64,000 nucleotides of DNA from Chondrilla cf. caribensis. Its lineage: Eukaryota > Porifera > Demospongiae > Chondrillida > Chondrillidae. Location: assembly GCA_964020155.1 (NCBI GenBank), contig OZ026561.1, forward strand, positions 625,001-689,000, in the 5' to 3' direction. The position numbers and the translations under genes are program-made. Every line of letters begins with the position of its first letter. The stretch's first letter is position 1. The notes under the pieces were generated by a model that ran no database searches, was not told the origin of the DNA, and worked only from the letters and a program-made list of their open reading frames with translations. Positions 1 through 29,344 of the stretch are shown in pieces.

Positions 1-17
1 AGACAATATACGTACAT

Positions 18-228
18 ATGTACACAGTACACACAGTACACACAGTACGCACAGTATACACAGTACATACAGTACATACAGTACATACAGTACACACAGT
101 ACACGCAGTACACACAGTACACACAGTACATACAGTACACACAGTACACACAATACATACAGTACACACAGTACATACAGTACACACAGTACACACAGTA
201 CACACAGTACACACAGTACATACAGTTC
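18..228. repeat. ACAGTAC(A/C) tandem array
   Basis: Short tandem array of CAGTACAYA-type units with single-base variants, lying in an intron just downstream of an ABCA exon. The long Thr-Val-His-like reading frame through it is a by-product of the repeat. The same unit family returns at 8.6-10.5 kb. Confidence 0.85.
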
Positions 229-234
229 ACTAAC

Positions 235-11959
<11,725 letters not shown>

Positions 11960-12150
11960 CTCTGTCTCTCTCTCTCTTCTCCCCGTTGCTATAGACAGAG
12001 ACGACAAACGAGACTTTCAAAACGAACCGTCCAACTAAGAGGAAAGACTGCGCGTGACCTGATGATTGAGTGTTACGTAATCTGCCGAGAGAAAGAGAAT
12101 ACGAAGTGACGATCGCTGATTGGTCAAGCGTCTAGGGGCACAATATTCGA
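11960..12150 (-). promoter_or_regulatory. Likely promoter and 5'UTR of the ABCA gene
   Basis: Relatively CpG-rich compared with its neighbours. It holds a GAGAGA-rich leader, a TTACGTAA palindrome near 12073 and a CCAAT box in reverse (GATTGGTCA near 12117). No clear TATA box. It runs into the repeated intergenic block that lies downstream of each cap exon. Confidence 0.5.
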
Positions 12151-12458
12151 AGGAGGTGTGCTGTATCACTTCCTTAGCCCGGTGTAGCTAGCTGGTCTAG
12201 CAATTGGACAATCCTGTTGTGCAGCCGGTCAGGCAAGGGCCTTCTCGCCACCCCCAGCTTTCTGCTAGGGGCGGTCCAGCTAGCTAGATTCGATTGTATG
12301 CAATAAATGACACTACATCAAAACAATTCAATAGTAGATATGTTCTCTTTTAAACCAGTTATGTTTTCTTATAGTTAGTACTATGAACCTATTACTACTA
12401 CAACAGTGCAGGAGACTTGATGTCACTGCTTATGCTACTTTTGTGGGACTTGAGGTTG

Positions 12459-16533
<4,075 letters not shown>

Positions 16534-16760
16534 GATCTCAGAATAGGTAGATGTCCAACTAATCAGACAGGTTGAAAGACAATCAACTGTGAATTGTCCA
16601 AGCTTCAAGCTAACCGCTACTGGTACTTACCATATATTGTAATGATGGTCACCACATCTAGAATTTCCAGACACTCTCTCTTAAACTGACAAATTACACT
16701 AGGTCCTCCAAGTTATTATAGCTATGGGTGCACTTTTATGGATTTAAGATAAATTAATTA
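16534..16760 (-). promoter_or_regulatory. Shared 5' region of gene A
   Basis: Conserved with 35727-35950 and 51685-51910. In transcript sense it has a possible 5'UTR intron (ATATG/GTAAGTACC to CTGATTAG/TTGGAC) and, further up, a CATAAAAGTG box. The start point is inferred only. Confidence 0.45.
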
Positions 16761-16829
16761 TTGAGTAACAGTATAATGGAATTTGATGATTCAATTACCA
16801 GCACACTTCAGCAGGCAGTAAACAAATTC

Positions 16830-16950
16830 TTAGGGATTTAAAGAAGACTCTATAGAAGACTCCAATGAAGACTCGAAAGATGACTCCAAAGATGACTCCA
16901 AAGAAGACTCGACATGCAGATGACTCCACGAATGACTCCACAGATGACTG
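16830..16950. repeat. GACTCCA short repeat cluster
   Basis: Reiterated AGATGACTCCA/AGAAGACTC words. The same cluster stands upstream of genes B and C (36030-36110, 52000-52090). Confidence 0.6.
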
Positions 16951-17265
16951 AACTCTCTAGTATGGTCATATTTGGAGATTGTTTGGGTTTGATGAAGCAC
17001 TAGTAGAACAACTGAAAATGGATGGTTACCTAGAAGTGTCACCACACCTCAAATAATATTATTAGCTACAGTGACACACATTGACGGCGTGCTTTCTGTG
17101 CGGATGTCCCTCAAATCTCATGTATTATTTGGGAACTCATACATTCAGACTTATACCACATACATTCCAGATACAGTAACTATACATACTGTAGTAAATG
17201 TATGTATGTGTATCTTATAGTATATGTGGAGAGGATAATTTGAAGTGTTAAATACTAATGCTAAA

Positions 17266-17275
17266 GTCACGTGAC
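17266..17275. promoter_or_regulatory. Conserved E-box palindrome GTCACGTGAC
   Basis: CACGTG inside a longer palindrome, followed by CTAGGTGTACAATATT. It lies 733 bp upstream of the gene A ATG and about 320 bp past the gene B stop. Equivalent sites are at 36428, 38502, 52403 and 54726. Confidence 0.45.
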
Positions 17276-17589
17276 CTAGGTGTACAATATTTGATGGAGG
17301 TGTACTCCCTCTTCTATGCCTGGTGCCTACAAGGGACGGTCTAGCTAGCCTGTCCAACAATTGGATAGGGCCTTCTCTACACCCCCAGCTTTCTGCTAGG
17401 GGCGGTCTAGCCAGCTAGATTTGATTGTATGCAATAAATGACACTACATCAAAACAATTCAATAGTAGATATGTTCTCTTTTACACCAGTTATGTTTTCT
17501 TATAGTTAGTATTATGAACCTATTCCTACTAGAACAGTGCAGGAGACTTGATGTCACTGCTTATGCTACTTTTGTGGGACCTGGGGTTG

Positions 17590-17711
17590 CTACTTATTAT
17601 TGACTCTCATCGATTGCTTGTAAGAGCAACCACCAACTTTACACTTTATCACAAGTCGTCCTTTTTCATTCTTCCTCAACCGAACACCACTCATGGTGTC
17701 CCTTGGGAGAC
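17590..17711 (-). CDS. Gene B terminal cap exon 2
   Basis: 122 nt. [20 protein letters not shown], then [23 protein letters not shown]. It carries a Cys (GGCSY) not present in the other copies. Confidence 0.82.
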
Positions 17712-17795
17712 CTGAAGTATAACACATACATGAGATTGATACGGTATGCTAGAATCAAAGATACTAACTCATACAGTAGCAGTTGCACACACACT

Positions 17796-17869
<74 letters not shown>

Positions 17870-17886
17870 ACACACACACACACACG

Positions 17887-17958
<72 letters not shown>

Positions 17959-20900
17959 ATGCCCACAACTCATACATATTATGTCCCTTTGAATATTGTA
18001 ACCACAAAGCATGAGGCGACTAACATGGTTTTTTCTTTTGCATTTTCCTGAACACACATTTACAAACACTTCCTTCTGGAGGGTAGTGTACGATATTCAG
18101 TGTTTGGTTCACTGCATCGTAAGTCACTGAAGGAGTTACGTTGAATTCTGGACCACAAACAACTGAAATTACAAAGTGAAGACATATTGTCAGTATGAAT
18201 TCTCGTGCATAATACCCTGGACTATCTCTAGATCTAGTCCACTGTGGCAATGATTACATTACAGTGGCAGTATATATATATACACTTTGATGTTCATACC
18301 TGGAGTGTTGCAATCCTCTCCAATCCATCCCTCAGGACACACACAAACCCAGTACTCTGTACATGTTCCCCTCACACAGGCAGGATCACAAACTATGGAG
18401 AAGATCACAATCTTTAAAATTTAATGTTGTTTGAGTGTCCCAATCTGTGTTAATAGCAAGTGTGCACATTAATATTCACCTTGACAATTCACTCCAGCAT
18501 CATCTCTATGCCGACAATTGTGTCTTCCCCAGCCTCTATGAGAACAGGAGCTTAGACTGGTCTCACTACCTGTACATCTCACATTATCCAACCAGATGGT
18601 ACCAGTTCCTCGTCCGAATGCAGCACAACAAGAAGATGAGTTAGCTCCAGGGAATCCCAGCTGTCTACAGACAACTGCAGCATCATTCATGTCCCAGTCA
18701 TCATCACATACAGTACCCCATGTATTGCTGTAGTATACTTCAACACGTCCAGTGTTTACTCCATTTCCACCAACAAGACGAATCTGGGCTGCATTATGTA
18801 TAGTTACAAACATGTAAATGTACACATGTGCTCCAATATCTTATACCTACAGATGATGAGCATGCCCAATTATTATAATTGCCAACATCAGAAAAATGTA
18901 TACATATGCTATATACTGTGTATAAAACATAAAAATAACAATATGTATGTAGTAGTTTATGGCTATATCTGGTATAAATGAAAGTAAATATAAGCATACA
19001 CGGAGTACTGAGATACTAGGATTGCTTGGTCTTTTATTCATTTATTTGAGCATTTAAATGACATAAAACTTTACGTACATAATCACACAATACATGTATT
19101 ATATTACTTTATGCATATAATATCTACATATTAACATAATTAATAATATTGTGAAATTTTTAGGACATGGTTGGTGTTTCTTGAAAATAGTTTTGTAATT
19201 TTGTAGATAATTCTCAATGTCATGTGAGTTTGGGTGTACGTTATGTAGGTGACCTTAAAACAAAGTACACATTATCAAATGTTTGTGTGGTACTCACGTT
19301 TACAAAACACTCCAGCATCTTCACCATGGCCACAAGTATGTCTTCCCCACCCTCCATGGGAACAGGAGCTTAGACTGGTCTCATTACCTGTACATCTCAC
19401 ATAATCCAACCAGATGGGACCAGTTCCTTGTCCAAATGAAGCACAGCAAAAAGATAAGATAGCTCCAGGGAATCCCAGCTGTCTACAGGCAACTGCAGCA
19501 TCATCCATGTCCCAGCCATCATGACATACAGTACCCCATGTATTGTTGTAGTATACTTCAACACGTCCAGTGTTTACTCCATTTCCATCAACAAGACGGA
19601 CCTCGGCTACATGAAATTGGTAATAATAAATTTTTATTATGCAAATTTAAGGAGATTGTACATTTTACTATCAATAACTCATGTTAAGGTGTTGATCACT
19701 GCAATTAATTTATGCTTGGACAACATCTGAAATAGGTGGGTCTGTATATAAAAGTGTGGGTGCCCTTACTGTGTGCATATATGCATAATACTCTATTATT
19801 ATGAGCAGTGAGTTTAACAATGCTCTTTGTCTGTCGAGTTTTTATTCTGGAAATATTAAGTAACATTATTTCTGTGGATATATAATAATTATAATATACC
19901 AAAAGACATACAGTTGTGGTACATGTACCAGCTATACGTATGTTTATTGGTGACATTTACACGTTAGCTCTAAAGCTGCATACATTAATTTAATCTACAT
20001 CTCTAAATACTGTATATCAAAAATACAAAGATAGTAATTTGCCCAAAGTATAGATATCTTTGTTGATTTGAATGTTCTAATCTGTGTGTACATACATAAA
20101 TACAGTGTAACATCTCTTATAATACACTATGAGTAGAGAACACCATGGAAGTTACTTCCCTACAAAGGACATGCACTTTCTAAGGGACCAATGTTTAAAA
20201 GTAGACATTCCTAAGGTGCTTATACATTATTCACCTCTGAGGTGTGGACAACCTCTCTACAGTGAACAAAATGGGTGGTCCCAGTGTGTCCTAAATAAAG
20301 ATGTTTATCTTTCATACTCACCTTGACAATTCACTCCAGCATCTTCAAAATGATAACAGCTGGATATTCTTCCCCACCCTCTATGGGAACAGGAGCTTAG
20401 ACTGGTCTCACTACCTGTACATCTCACATTATCCAGCCAGATGGGACCAGTTCCTTCTCCGAATTCAGCACAACAAGAAGATGAGATGGCTCCAGGAAAT
20501 CCCAGCTGTCTACAGACAACTGCAGCACCATTCAGGTCCCATCCATCATCACATACAGTACCCCATGTATGGCTGTAGTATATTTCAACACGTCCAGTGT
20601 TTACTCCATTTCCACCAACAAGACGAACCTGGTGTACTAAATTCAAGCAGCTTTCAATATCAGGTGTTTATGTGTATGTTTACTATCTGCCTGAACAATA
20701 TTCAAATAGGTGGGTTTGTAGATAAGAGTGCATGTGGGTGCCATTATTATGCATGCAACCCCATTAGTAGGGGTAGTGAGTGTAACTAATTTTTGATATA
20801 AGTATCATTAATACTGTGCTTATAACAGTATATACTAATAAGAATACCAAAAGACATGCAGTTGTGATACAAATACCAGATATATGTTCATTGGTGACAT

Positions 20901-23900
20901 TTACTGTGATGTCTAAAGCTGCCTACATTTCATCTGACAGTGTACACCAGTCCTCCAAATATTGAAGAAAACATACGTAGATATATAGTAATGTGCTCAA
21001 AGCATAGATATCATCGTTGATTTGAATGTTCTAATCTGTGTGTACATACATAAAAACAGTGTAACTTTTATTAACGACACTCTAAATAGGGAAAACCATG
21101 ATAATTACCTTCCTACAAAGGACACATTTTAAGCCACCAAAGTTAATTTTTTCACCTAAAGGTGTAAGTGTGTGTGTACCAATATATTTCAAATTCATAT
21201 TCCTAATTCCAATATATTATTATTATTATTATTATTATTGTTATTAAAGTGCATTGTAGGACAGTTGCCCAAAATAGCACTAAATAAAAAATTCCAAAAG
21301 TTATTTAGTACCTATTTACTAAATTTTAATAGCTCCATATATACTGAATGAGATATCTACATAATAATGTTACAAAATATTCTTTAGGACATGGTTGGTA
21401 TTTCCTGGAAATAGTTTCAAAATCTTGTAGATAATTTTCAATGTCGTGAATTTGGGTTTACTGTGTGTAGGTGACCACAAAGCAACACATCAATAAATGC
21501 TTGTGTGGTATATACTCACGTTCACAAAACACTCCAGCATCTTCACCATGGTCACAAGTATGTCTTCCCCACCCTCCATGGGAACAGGAGCTTAGACTGG
21601 TCTCACTACCTCTACATCTCACATTATCCAACCAGATGGTACCATTTCCTCGTCCGAATGAAGCACAACAAGAAGATGAGATAGCTCCAGGAAATCCCAG
21701 CTCTCTACAGACGACTGCAGCATCATTCAGACCCCATCGATCATCACATACAGTACCCCATGTATTGTTGTAGTATACTTCAACACGTCCAGTGTTTACT
21801 CCATTTCCACCAACAAGACGGACCTTGGCTACATAAATTTGGTAATAATAAAATTGATATTATGTAAATTTGAAGAGATTGCACATTTTATTATCAAATA
21901 ACTCGTGTTAAGGTTTTGATCACTGCAATTAATTTCTACCTGGACAACATCTAAAGTAGGTGGGGCTGTGTGTAATAGCTTCACCCTAGGTATCAATTAG
22001 GCAAAGGTGTCTGTATCTGCTACAGCTTCTCCAGAGGTACTTTAGTTATAAGTGGTATGTTGTGTCAATCAGCTGCTATTAATTTAGAAAGCACTCCATA
22101 GGTTGAGCAATGATTAGTAGATGTGTGAATAGGAAATAGCCATTTATTCACAATGCAACATCGAATGAAGTGTGCGTACATCAGAGAAGTGTGCACACAT
22201 CACGAATGTGTGCACTGCTTTTCCTTTGAAGTCGCCCAAACAACATACCACATATAAAAGTGTGGGTGCCCTTAACTCTGTGTACATATGCGTGGAACCC
22301 CATTAGTATGGGCGGTGATTGTAAAAATGCTTTTTGTCTTTCAAGGTTTTATTTTGGAAATATGTAACATAATAATAATATTATTATTACTATAAATATA
22401 ACAATATAATATACCAAAAGACAGTCAGTTGTGGTACAGGTACCAGCTACATGTTTATTGGTGACATTTACTGTTAGCTCTAAAACTGCATACATTAATT
22501 TATTTTACACCTCTAAAGATAACATATAAAATACATGATAGTAATTTGCCCCAAGCATAGATATCTTTGTTGATTTAAAAGTTCTAATATGTGTGTACAT
22601 ACATATATACAGTGAAACATATATTTTAATACACTCTGAATATAGGAAACCAGGGAAGTTACCTCCCTACAAATGACATGCACTTTCTAAGAGACCAATG
22701 TTTGAAAGTAGACGTTCCTATGGTGCTTATATTATACTTTTCACCTCTGAGGTGTGGACAACCTCTCTATAGTGGACAAAATGGTCGGTTCCAGTGTTTC
22801 CTAAATAAAGAGGTATATCTTTCATACTCACCTTGACAATTCACTCCAGCATCTTCATAATGACCACAATAAGTATGGTATCCCCATCCTCCATGAGAAC
22901 AGAAGCTTAGACTGGTCTCATTACCTGTACATCTCACATAATTCAACCAGATGGGACCAGTTCCTCGTCCAAATGCAGCACAACAAAAAGAGGAGATAGC
23001 TCCAGGAAATCCTAGCTGTCTACAGACAACTGCAGCATCCTTTAAGCCCCAGTCTTCATCACATATAGTACCCCACATATTGCTGTAGTATACTTCAACA
23101 CGTCCAGTGTTTACTCCATTTCCACCAACAAGACGAACCTGGGGTACTGAATTCAAGCAGGTTTCAATATCAGGTGTACATGTGTTTATGAGAGTGTTTA
23201 CTACCTGCCTGGAAAATATTCGAATAGGTGGGTCTGTATATAGGTGCCCTTATCTTTGTGTATATTATGCATGCAACCCCATTAGTATTGGTGGTGAGTA
23301 TAAGAAAGCCTTTTGCGTTACTTTTTTAATTACTAGTTACTAATTCTTGATATTCTATTAAGTTACTAATTTTCGATATATGTATCATTAGTACTATGCA
23401 TATAACAGTATATATCAAAAGACAGTCAGTTGTGGTACAAGTACCAGCTACATGTTTATTGGTGACATTTACTGTTAGCTCTAAAGCTGCATACATTAAA
23501 TCTGACAGTCTACACCAGTCCTCCTAATATTGAAGAACACATGTAGATATATAGTAATGTGCTCAAAGTATCGATGTCATCGTTGATTTGAAGGTTCTAA
23601 TTAGTGTATACATGCATTAAAACGGTGTAACGTTTGATAACGACACTGTAAATGGAAAAAAATTGGTCATTACCTTCCTACAAAGGACACCTTTTAAGGC
23701 ACCAAAGTAGACTTTTTCACCTACAGGTATAAGTGTTTGTACACCCACACATTTCAAATTCATATTCCTAATTCCATTATAATATTTTATTATATTATAA
23801 TCAGATATCTGCATAATAATATTATGAAAGTATAGGACATGGTTGCTGTTTCTTTTTGGAAATAATTATTTTTGTTATAATTTTATATCTAATTTTCTAT

Positions 23901-26900
23901 GTCATGTGAATTTGAATGTACTTTATAACCACAAAGCAACACATTATTAGAAGTTTGTGTGGTACTCACGTTCACAAAACACTCCAACATCTTCACCATG
24001 GCCACAAGTATGTCCTCCCCACCCTCCATGGGAACAGGAGCTTAGACTGGTCTCACTACCTGTGCATCTCACATCATCCAACCAGATGGTACCATTTCCT
24101 TGTCCAAATGAAGCGCAGCAAGAAGATGAGATAGCTCCAGGGAATCCCAGCTGTCTACAGACAACTGCAGCATCATTCAGACCCCATCGATCATCACATA
24201 CAGTACCCCATGTATTGTTGTAGTATACTTCAACACGTCCAGTGTTTATTCCATTTCCACCAACAAGACGGACCTTGGCTATATGAAATTGGTAATAATA
24301 AAATTGATATCATGTGAAATTAAAGAGATTGCACATTTTATTATCAAAGAACTCATGGTAAGCTTAATAATATTTAATTAAAGAAAATTATAACAAAATG
24401 GTCGATCCCACTCTGTCCTAAATAAAGAGTTCCCACTGTCATACTCACCTTCACAATTCACTCCAGCATCATGTTTATGCCGACAATAATTGTGTTTTCC
24501 CCACCCTTTATAAGAACAGGTGCTTAGACTGGTCTCATTACCTGTACATCCAACATTATTTAACCAGATGGGACCAGTTCCTCGTCCGAATGTAGCACAA
24601 CAAGAAGATGAGATAGCTCCAGGAAATCCCAGCTCTCTACAGACAACTGTAGCATCATTCAGGTCCCAGCTATAATCACATACAGTACCCCATGTATTGC
24701 TGTAGTATACTTCAACACGTCCAGTGTTTACTCCATATCCACCAACAAGACGGACCTGGGGTACTGAATTCAAGCAGGTTTTAATATCTGGTGTACATGT
24801 GTTTATGTGTTTGTTTACTATCTGCCTGGACAATTTTCAAATAGTACATACATAAAAACTGTGTACTTTCATTAATGACACTCTGAATAGAGAAAACCTT
24901 GGTAATTGCCTCCCTACAAAGGACACTTTTCAAGGCACCAAAGAGAGTTTCCTACAGTGCAGAATACATGTTTCACCTATAGGTATAATTTTGCACACCC
25001 TTACATTTCAAATTCATATCCCTTATTCCATTATTATACCGAATCAGTCAATCTGCATAATAATATTACTAAAGTATTCTTTAGGGCATGGTTGGTGTTT
25101 CTCAGATATAAGGTGCATATTATTATAATTGTCATCATAATTATATTGCAATTATTATAATGACAATAATAAATGGCATGTGAAAGTGGGTGTATGTTTA
25201 TGTAGGTGACCTAAACAAAGTAACACACTATTAAATGTTTGTGTGGTACTCACGTTCACAAAGCACTCCAGCATCTTCACCATGGCCACAAGTATGTCTT
25301 CCCCACCCTCCATGGGAACAGGAGCTTAGACTGGTCTCATTACCTCTACATCTCACATCATCCAACCAGATGGGACCATTTCCTTGTCCAAATGAAGCGC
25401 AGCAAGAAGATGAGATAGCTCCAGGGAATCCCAGCTGTCTACAGACAACTGCAGCATCATTCAGGCCCCAGCCATCATGACATACAGTACCCCATGTATT
25501 GTTGTAGTATACTTCAACACGTCCAGTGTTTATTCCATTTCCATCAACAAGACGGACCTTGGCTACATGAATTTGATAATAATAAATTGATATTATGTAA
25601 ATTTAAAGAAATTGCACATTATACCATCAAATAACTCATAGCTCATTTCAAGGTTTTGATCACTGGAATTAATTTCTGCCTGGACAACATCTGAAATAGG
25701 TGGGTCTGTATATAAAAAGTGTGGGTGCCCTTATCTGTGTGTACATACGCATGTAACCCCAATAACAAAAATACATAGATAGTAATGTGCCCCAAGAATA
25801 GATATCTTTGTTGATTTGAATGTTCTAATCTGTGTGTACATACATAAATACAGTGTAACGTTTCTTAAAATACACTCTGAATAGAGGACACCATAGATGT
25901 TACCTCCCTACAAAGGACATGCACTTTCTAAGGGATCAATGTTTGAAAGTAGATGTTCCTATGGTGCTTATACATTTTTCACCTCTGAGGTGTGGACAAC
26001 CTCTCTTTAGTGGACACAATGGTTGGTTTCATTGTGTCCTAAATAAAGTGGTTCCAATGTCATACTCACCTTTACAATGCGCTCCAGCATCTTCACTATG
26101 AACACAATTATTGTGTCTCCCCCAGCCTCTATGAGAGCAGGAGCTTAGACTGGTCTCATTACCCGTACATCTCACATTATACAACCAGATGGGACCAGTT
26201 CCTTGTCCGAATTCAGCACAACAAGAAGATGAGATAGCTCCAGGAAATCCCAGCTGTCTACAGACGACTGCAGCAGCATTCAGGTCCCAGCCATCATCAC
26301 ATACAGTACCCCATGTATTGTTGTAGTATACTTCAACACGTCCAGTGTTTACTCTCCTTCCACCAACAAGACGAATCTGGGATGCTGAAAACAAGCAGGT
26401 TTCAATATCAAGTGTACATGTGTTTATGTGTATGTTTGCTATCTGCCCGGACAATATTCAAATAGGTGGGTCTGCATATTATAAACATGTGGGTGCCCTT
26501 ATCTGTGCGTATATATACATGCAACCCCATTAGTATGGGTGGTGAGTGTAACTAATTTCTTATATGATTAATACTATGCTTATAACATATATACCAAATG
26601 ACATTGCAGCTGTGGTACACGTACCAGCTACATTTTATAAATTTAGTGACATTTACTGTTAGCTCTAAATTTAAAGCTGCCTACATTTTATCTGACAGTA
26701 CACACCAGTCCTCCAAGTATTGAAGAAACATACGTAGATAGTAATGTGTCCAAATCATAGATATCATTGCTGATATGTAGGTTCTAATCTGTGTGTATAC
26801 ATATATTGAAACAGTGTAACTTTTAGTAATGACACTCTAAATAGAGAAAACCATGATAATTACCTTCCTATGAGGGACACTTTCTAAGGCACCAAAATTA

Positions 26901-29310
26901 TAGACTTTTTCACCTATAGGTATAATTTTTGTACACTCATACATTTCAAATTCATATTCCTAATTCGATTATACCGTATAGCGGGATATATTCGCGGGAC
27001 AAAATTTTCGCGGATTTCGCGGTTTGCCTAACATCCGCGAAAATTTTATCCTTGAATTAGGCATTCTCGCTGTTCTGTCGCGTGATTCTGGCCAGCATCA
27101 GAATTCGAATTTTCATTTTTGGAGCCATCCGCAAAAATTTTGTCCCGCGAATATTTCCCACTATACAGTATAATGAATCAGATATCTGCATAATAATATA
27201 CAAGAGTATTCTTTAGGACTTAGTTCGTGCTTCTTGGAAATATTTTTGTAATTTTGTAGAAAATTTTCAATGTCATGTGAATTTGGGTGGACTTTATGTA
27301 GGTGACCTTAACAAAGCAACACTTTAAATGTTTGTGTAGTACTCACGTTTACAAAACACTCCAGCATCTTCACCATGGTCACAAGTATGTCTTCCCCACC
27401 CTCCATGAGAACAGGAGCTTAGACTGGTCTCACTACCTGTGCATCTCACATCATCCAACAAGATGGGACCAGTTCCTTGTCCAAATGAAGCACAACAAGA
27501 AGATGAGATAGCTCCAGGAAATCCCAGCTCTCTACAAACAACTGCAGCATCATTCAGGTCCCAGCCATCATCACATACAGTACCCCATGTATTGTTGTAG
27601 TATACTTCAACACGTCCAGTGTTTACTCCATTTCCACCAACAAGACGGACATTGGCTACATGAATTTGGTAATAATAAAGTAGATATTATGTAAATTTAA
27701 GGAGATTGCAAATTTTACTATCAAATAACTCATGTTAAGGTTTTTTGATTACTGAAAAAGAAAACAAAATGGTCGATCCCATTCTGTCCTATTCAAAGAG
27801 TTTTCATTGTCATACTCACCTTGACAATTCACTCCAACATCATCACTATGATGACAATTGTACATGTGTCTTCCCCAGCCTCTATGGGAACAGGAGCTTA
27901 GACTGGTCTCATTACCTGTACATCCCACAACATCCAACCAGATGAGACCTTGTCTTCGTCCGAATGAACCACAACAAGAAGTTGAGATAGCTCCAGGGAA
28001 TCCCAGTTGTCTACAGACAACTGCAGCACCATTCAGGCTCCAGTAATTAAGACATACAGTACCCCATGTATTGTTGTAGTATACTTCAACACGTCCAGTG
28101 TTTACTCCATTTCCACCAACAAGACGAACCTGGTGTGCTGAATTCAAGCAGGTTTCAATATCAGGTGTACATGTGTTTATGTGTATGTTTACTATCTGCC
28201 TGGACAATATTCAAATAGGTGGGTCTCTATATAAAAGTGTGTGTGAACCTATCTGTGTGTATATATGCATGCAACCCCATTAGTATGGGTGGTGATGGTA
28301 AGAATTTGAATATTGTATACTCACGTAACCGGGTATTGGTGACTCTTAAATATTTACGCATTACTACGTGTACGCCACAATAATAATTTAGAATCTATCA
28401 AGCAAGTACAGCTGCGGGCTTTCAGGGTGTTCTTTGGAGTGGGCATACTACATCAAAGGCATCACTGTTGTGGGAGATGAAGTCACTACCAGTTGTATGG
28501 GAGGCCAAGATGCACTGCATGAGATTCTGGATGAAGATTCTGACTAGTGAGGTATGTGAAGGGAGGTTGTTAAGGAGGGCGGCAAGAGAGGCTGTGAAAT
28601 GTGGCAATTCGGGGTATGGATCAAGAACATGGCAATATGTAAGAGGGACTGTGAGTTGCAGGATATGGGAGTAGAAGTAATTAAGGGCCTTTGTGATCAA
28701 GAGACTGTGGAGATGTTGAGAAGTGTCGCATTGAGAAGGGTTGAGAGTATTTGGCAAAGGAATTGGAGGATAAGCCAAAGCTGTGTGTGATGAAGCAGAT
28801 AGTAGAACTGGGGATTGAGTCTAGCGGTGTAGCCATAAGAAGCCAGAGAGCGAGAACGATGCTAGTTAAGTTGGGAGGAGGAACAGTACCATTCCAGATT
28901 GAGATGGGAAGGTGGCAAGGAGTGGAGAGGGAGAGAAGAATATGCAAAGAATGTGAGAGTGAGGAAATAGAAGATGTCTGCCACTGGCTGCTGCAGTGCC
29001 CTACCTGGGAACACTTAAGGATACCATTGATGGATAAAGTCGCTGAGATGGATGGTTTTAGAGGAAAGAGTGACAGAGAGAAGACAGCGTTCATATTATC
29101 ACAAGCCTGTTCAAAGAATAACATTTTAAACCCTCTTAGTGTAATGTGGTCAGCCAGATTTGGTATGTAACTTATTATTTTGTCATTGTGATAGACTAGT
29201 GTACTAGATACTCCATAGTTAGTTCTGATGATGTGTATTGATGTTATAGACTGTGCTACATAGGACCAATGGTATGTCCTAGCACCTTCAGGTGTGGTGC
29301 ACTCAAATAA

Positions 29311-29344
<34 letters not shown>

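Noticed and set aside
15..232. Thr-Val-His repeat protein at the window start, and Cys-Thr-Val frames at 8599-9580
   Set aside because: Tandem-array artefacts with changing frame between copies.
21471..21773. Plus-strand open frames over SRCR exons (for example 21471-21773, 25235-25480, 46980-47252) starting MFVWYSR.. or similar
   Set aside because: They mirror the minus-strand SRCR exons, recur only because the exons are duplicated, and lack splice or domain support.
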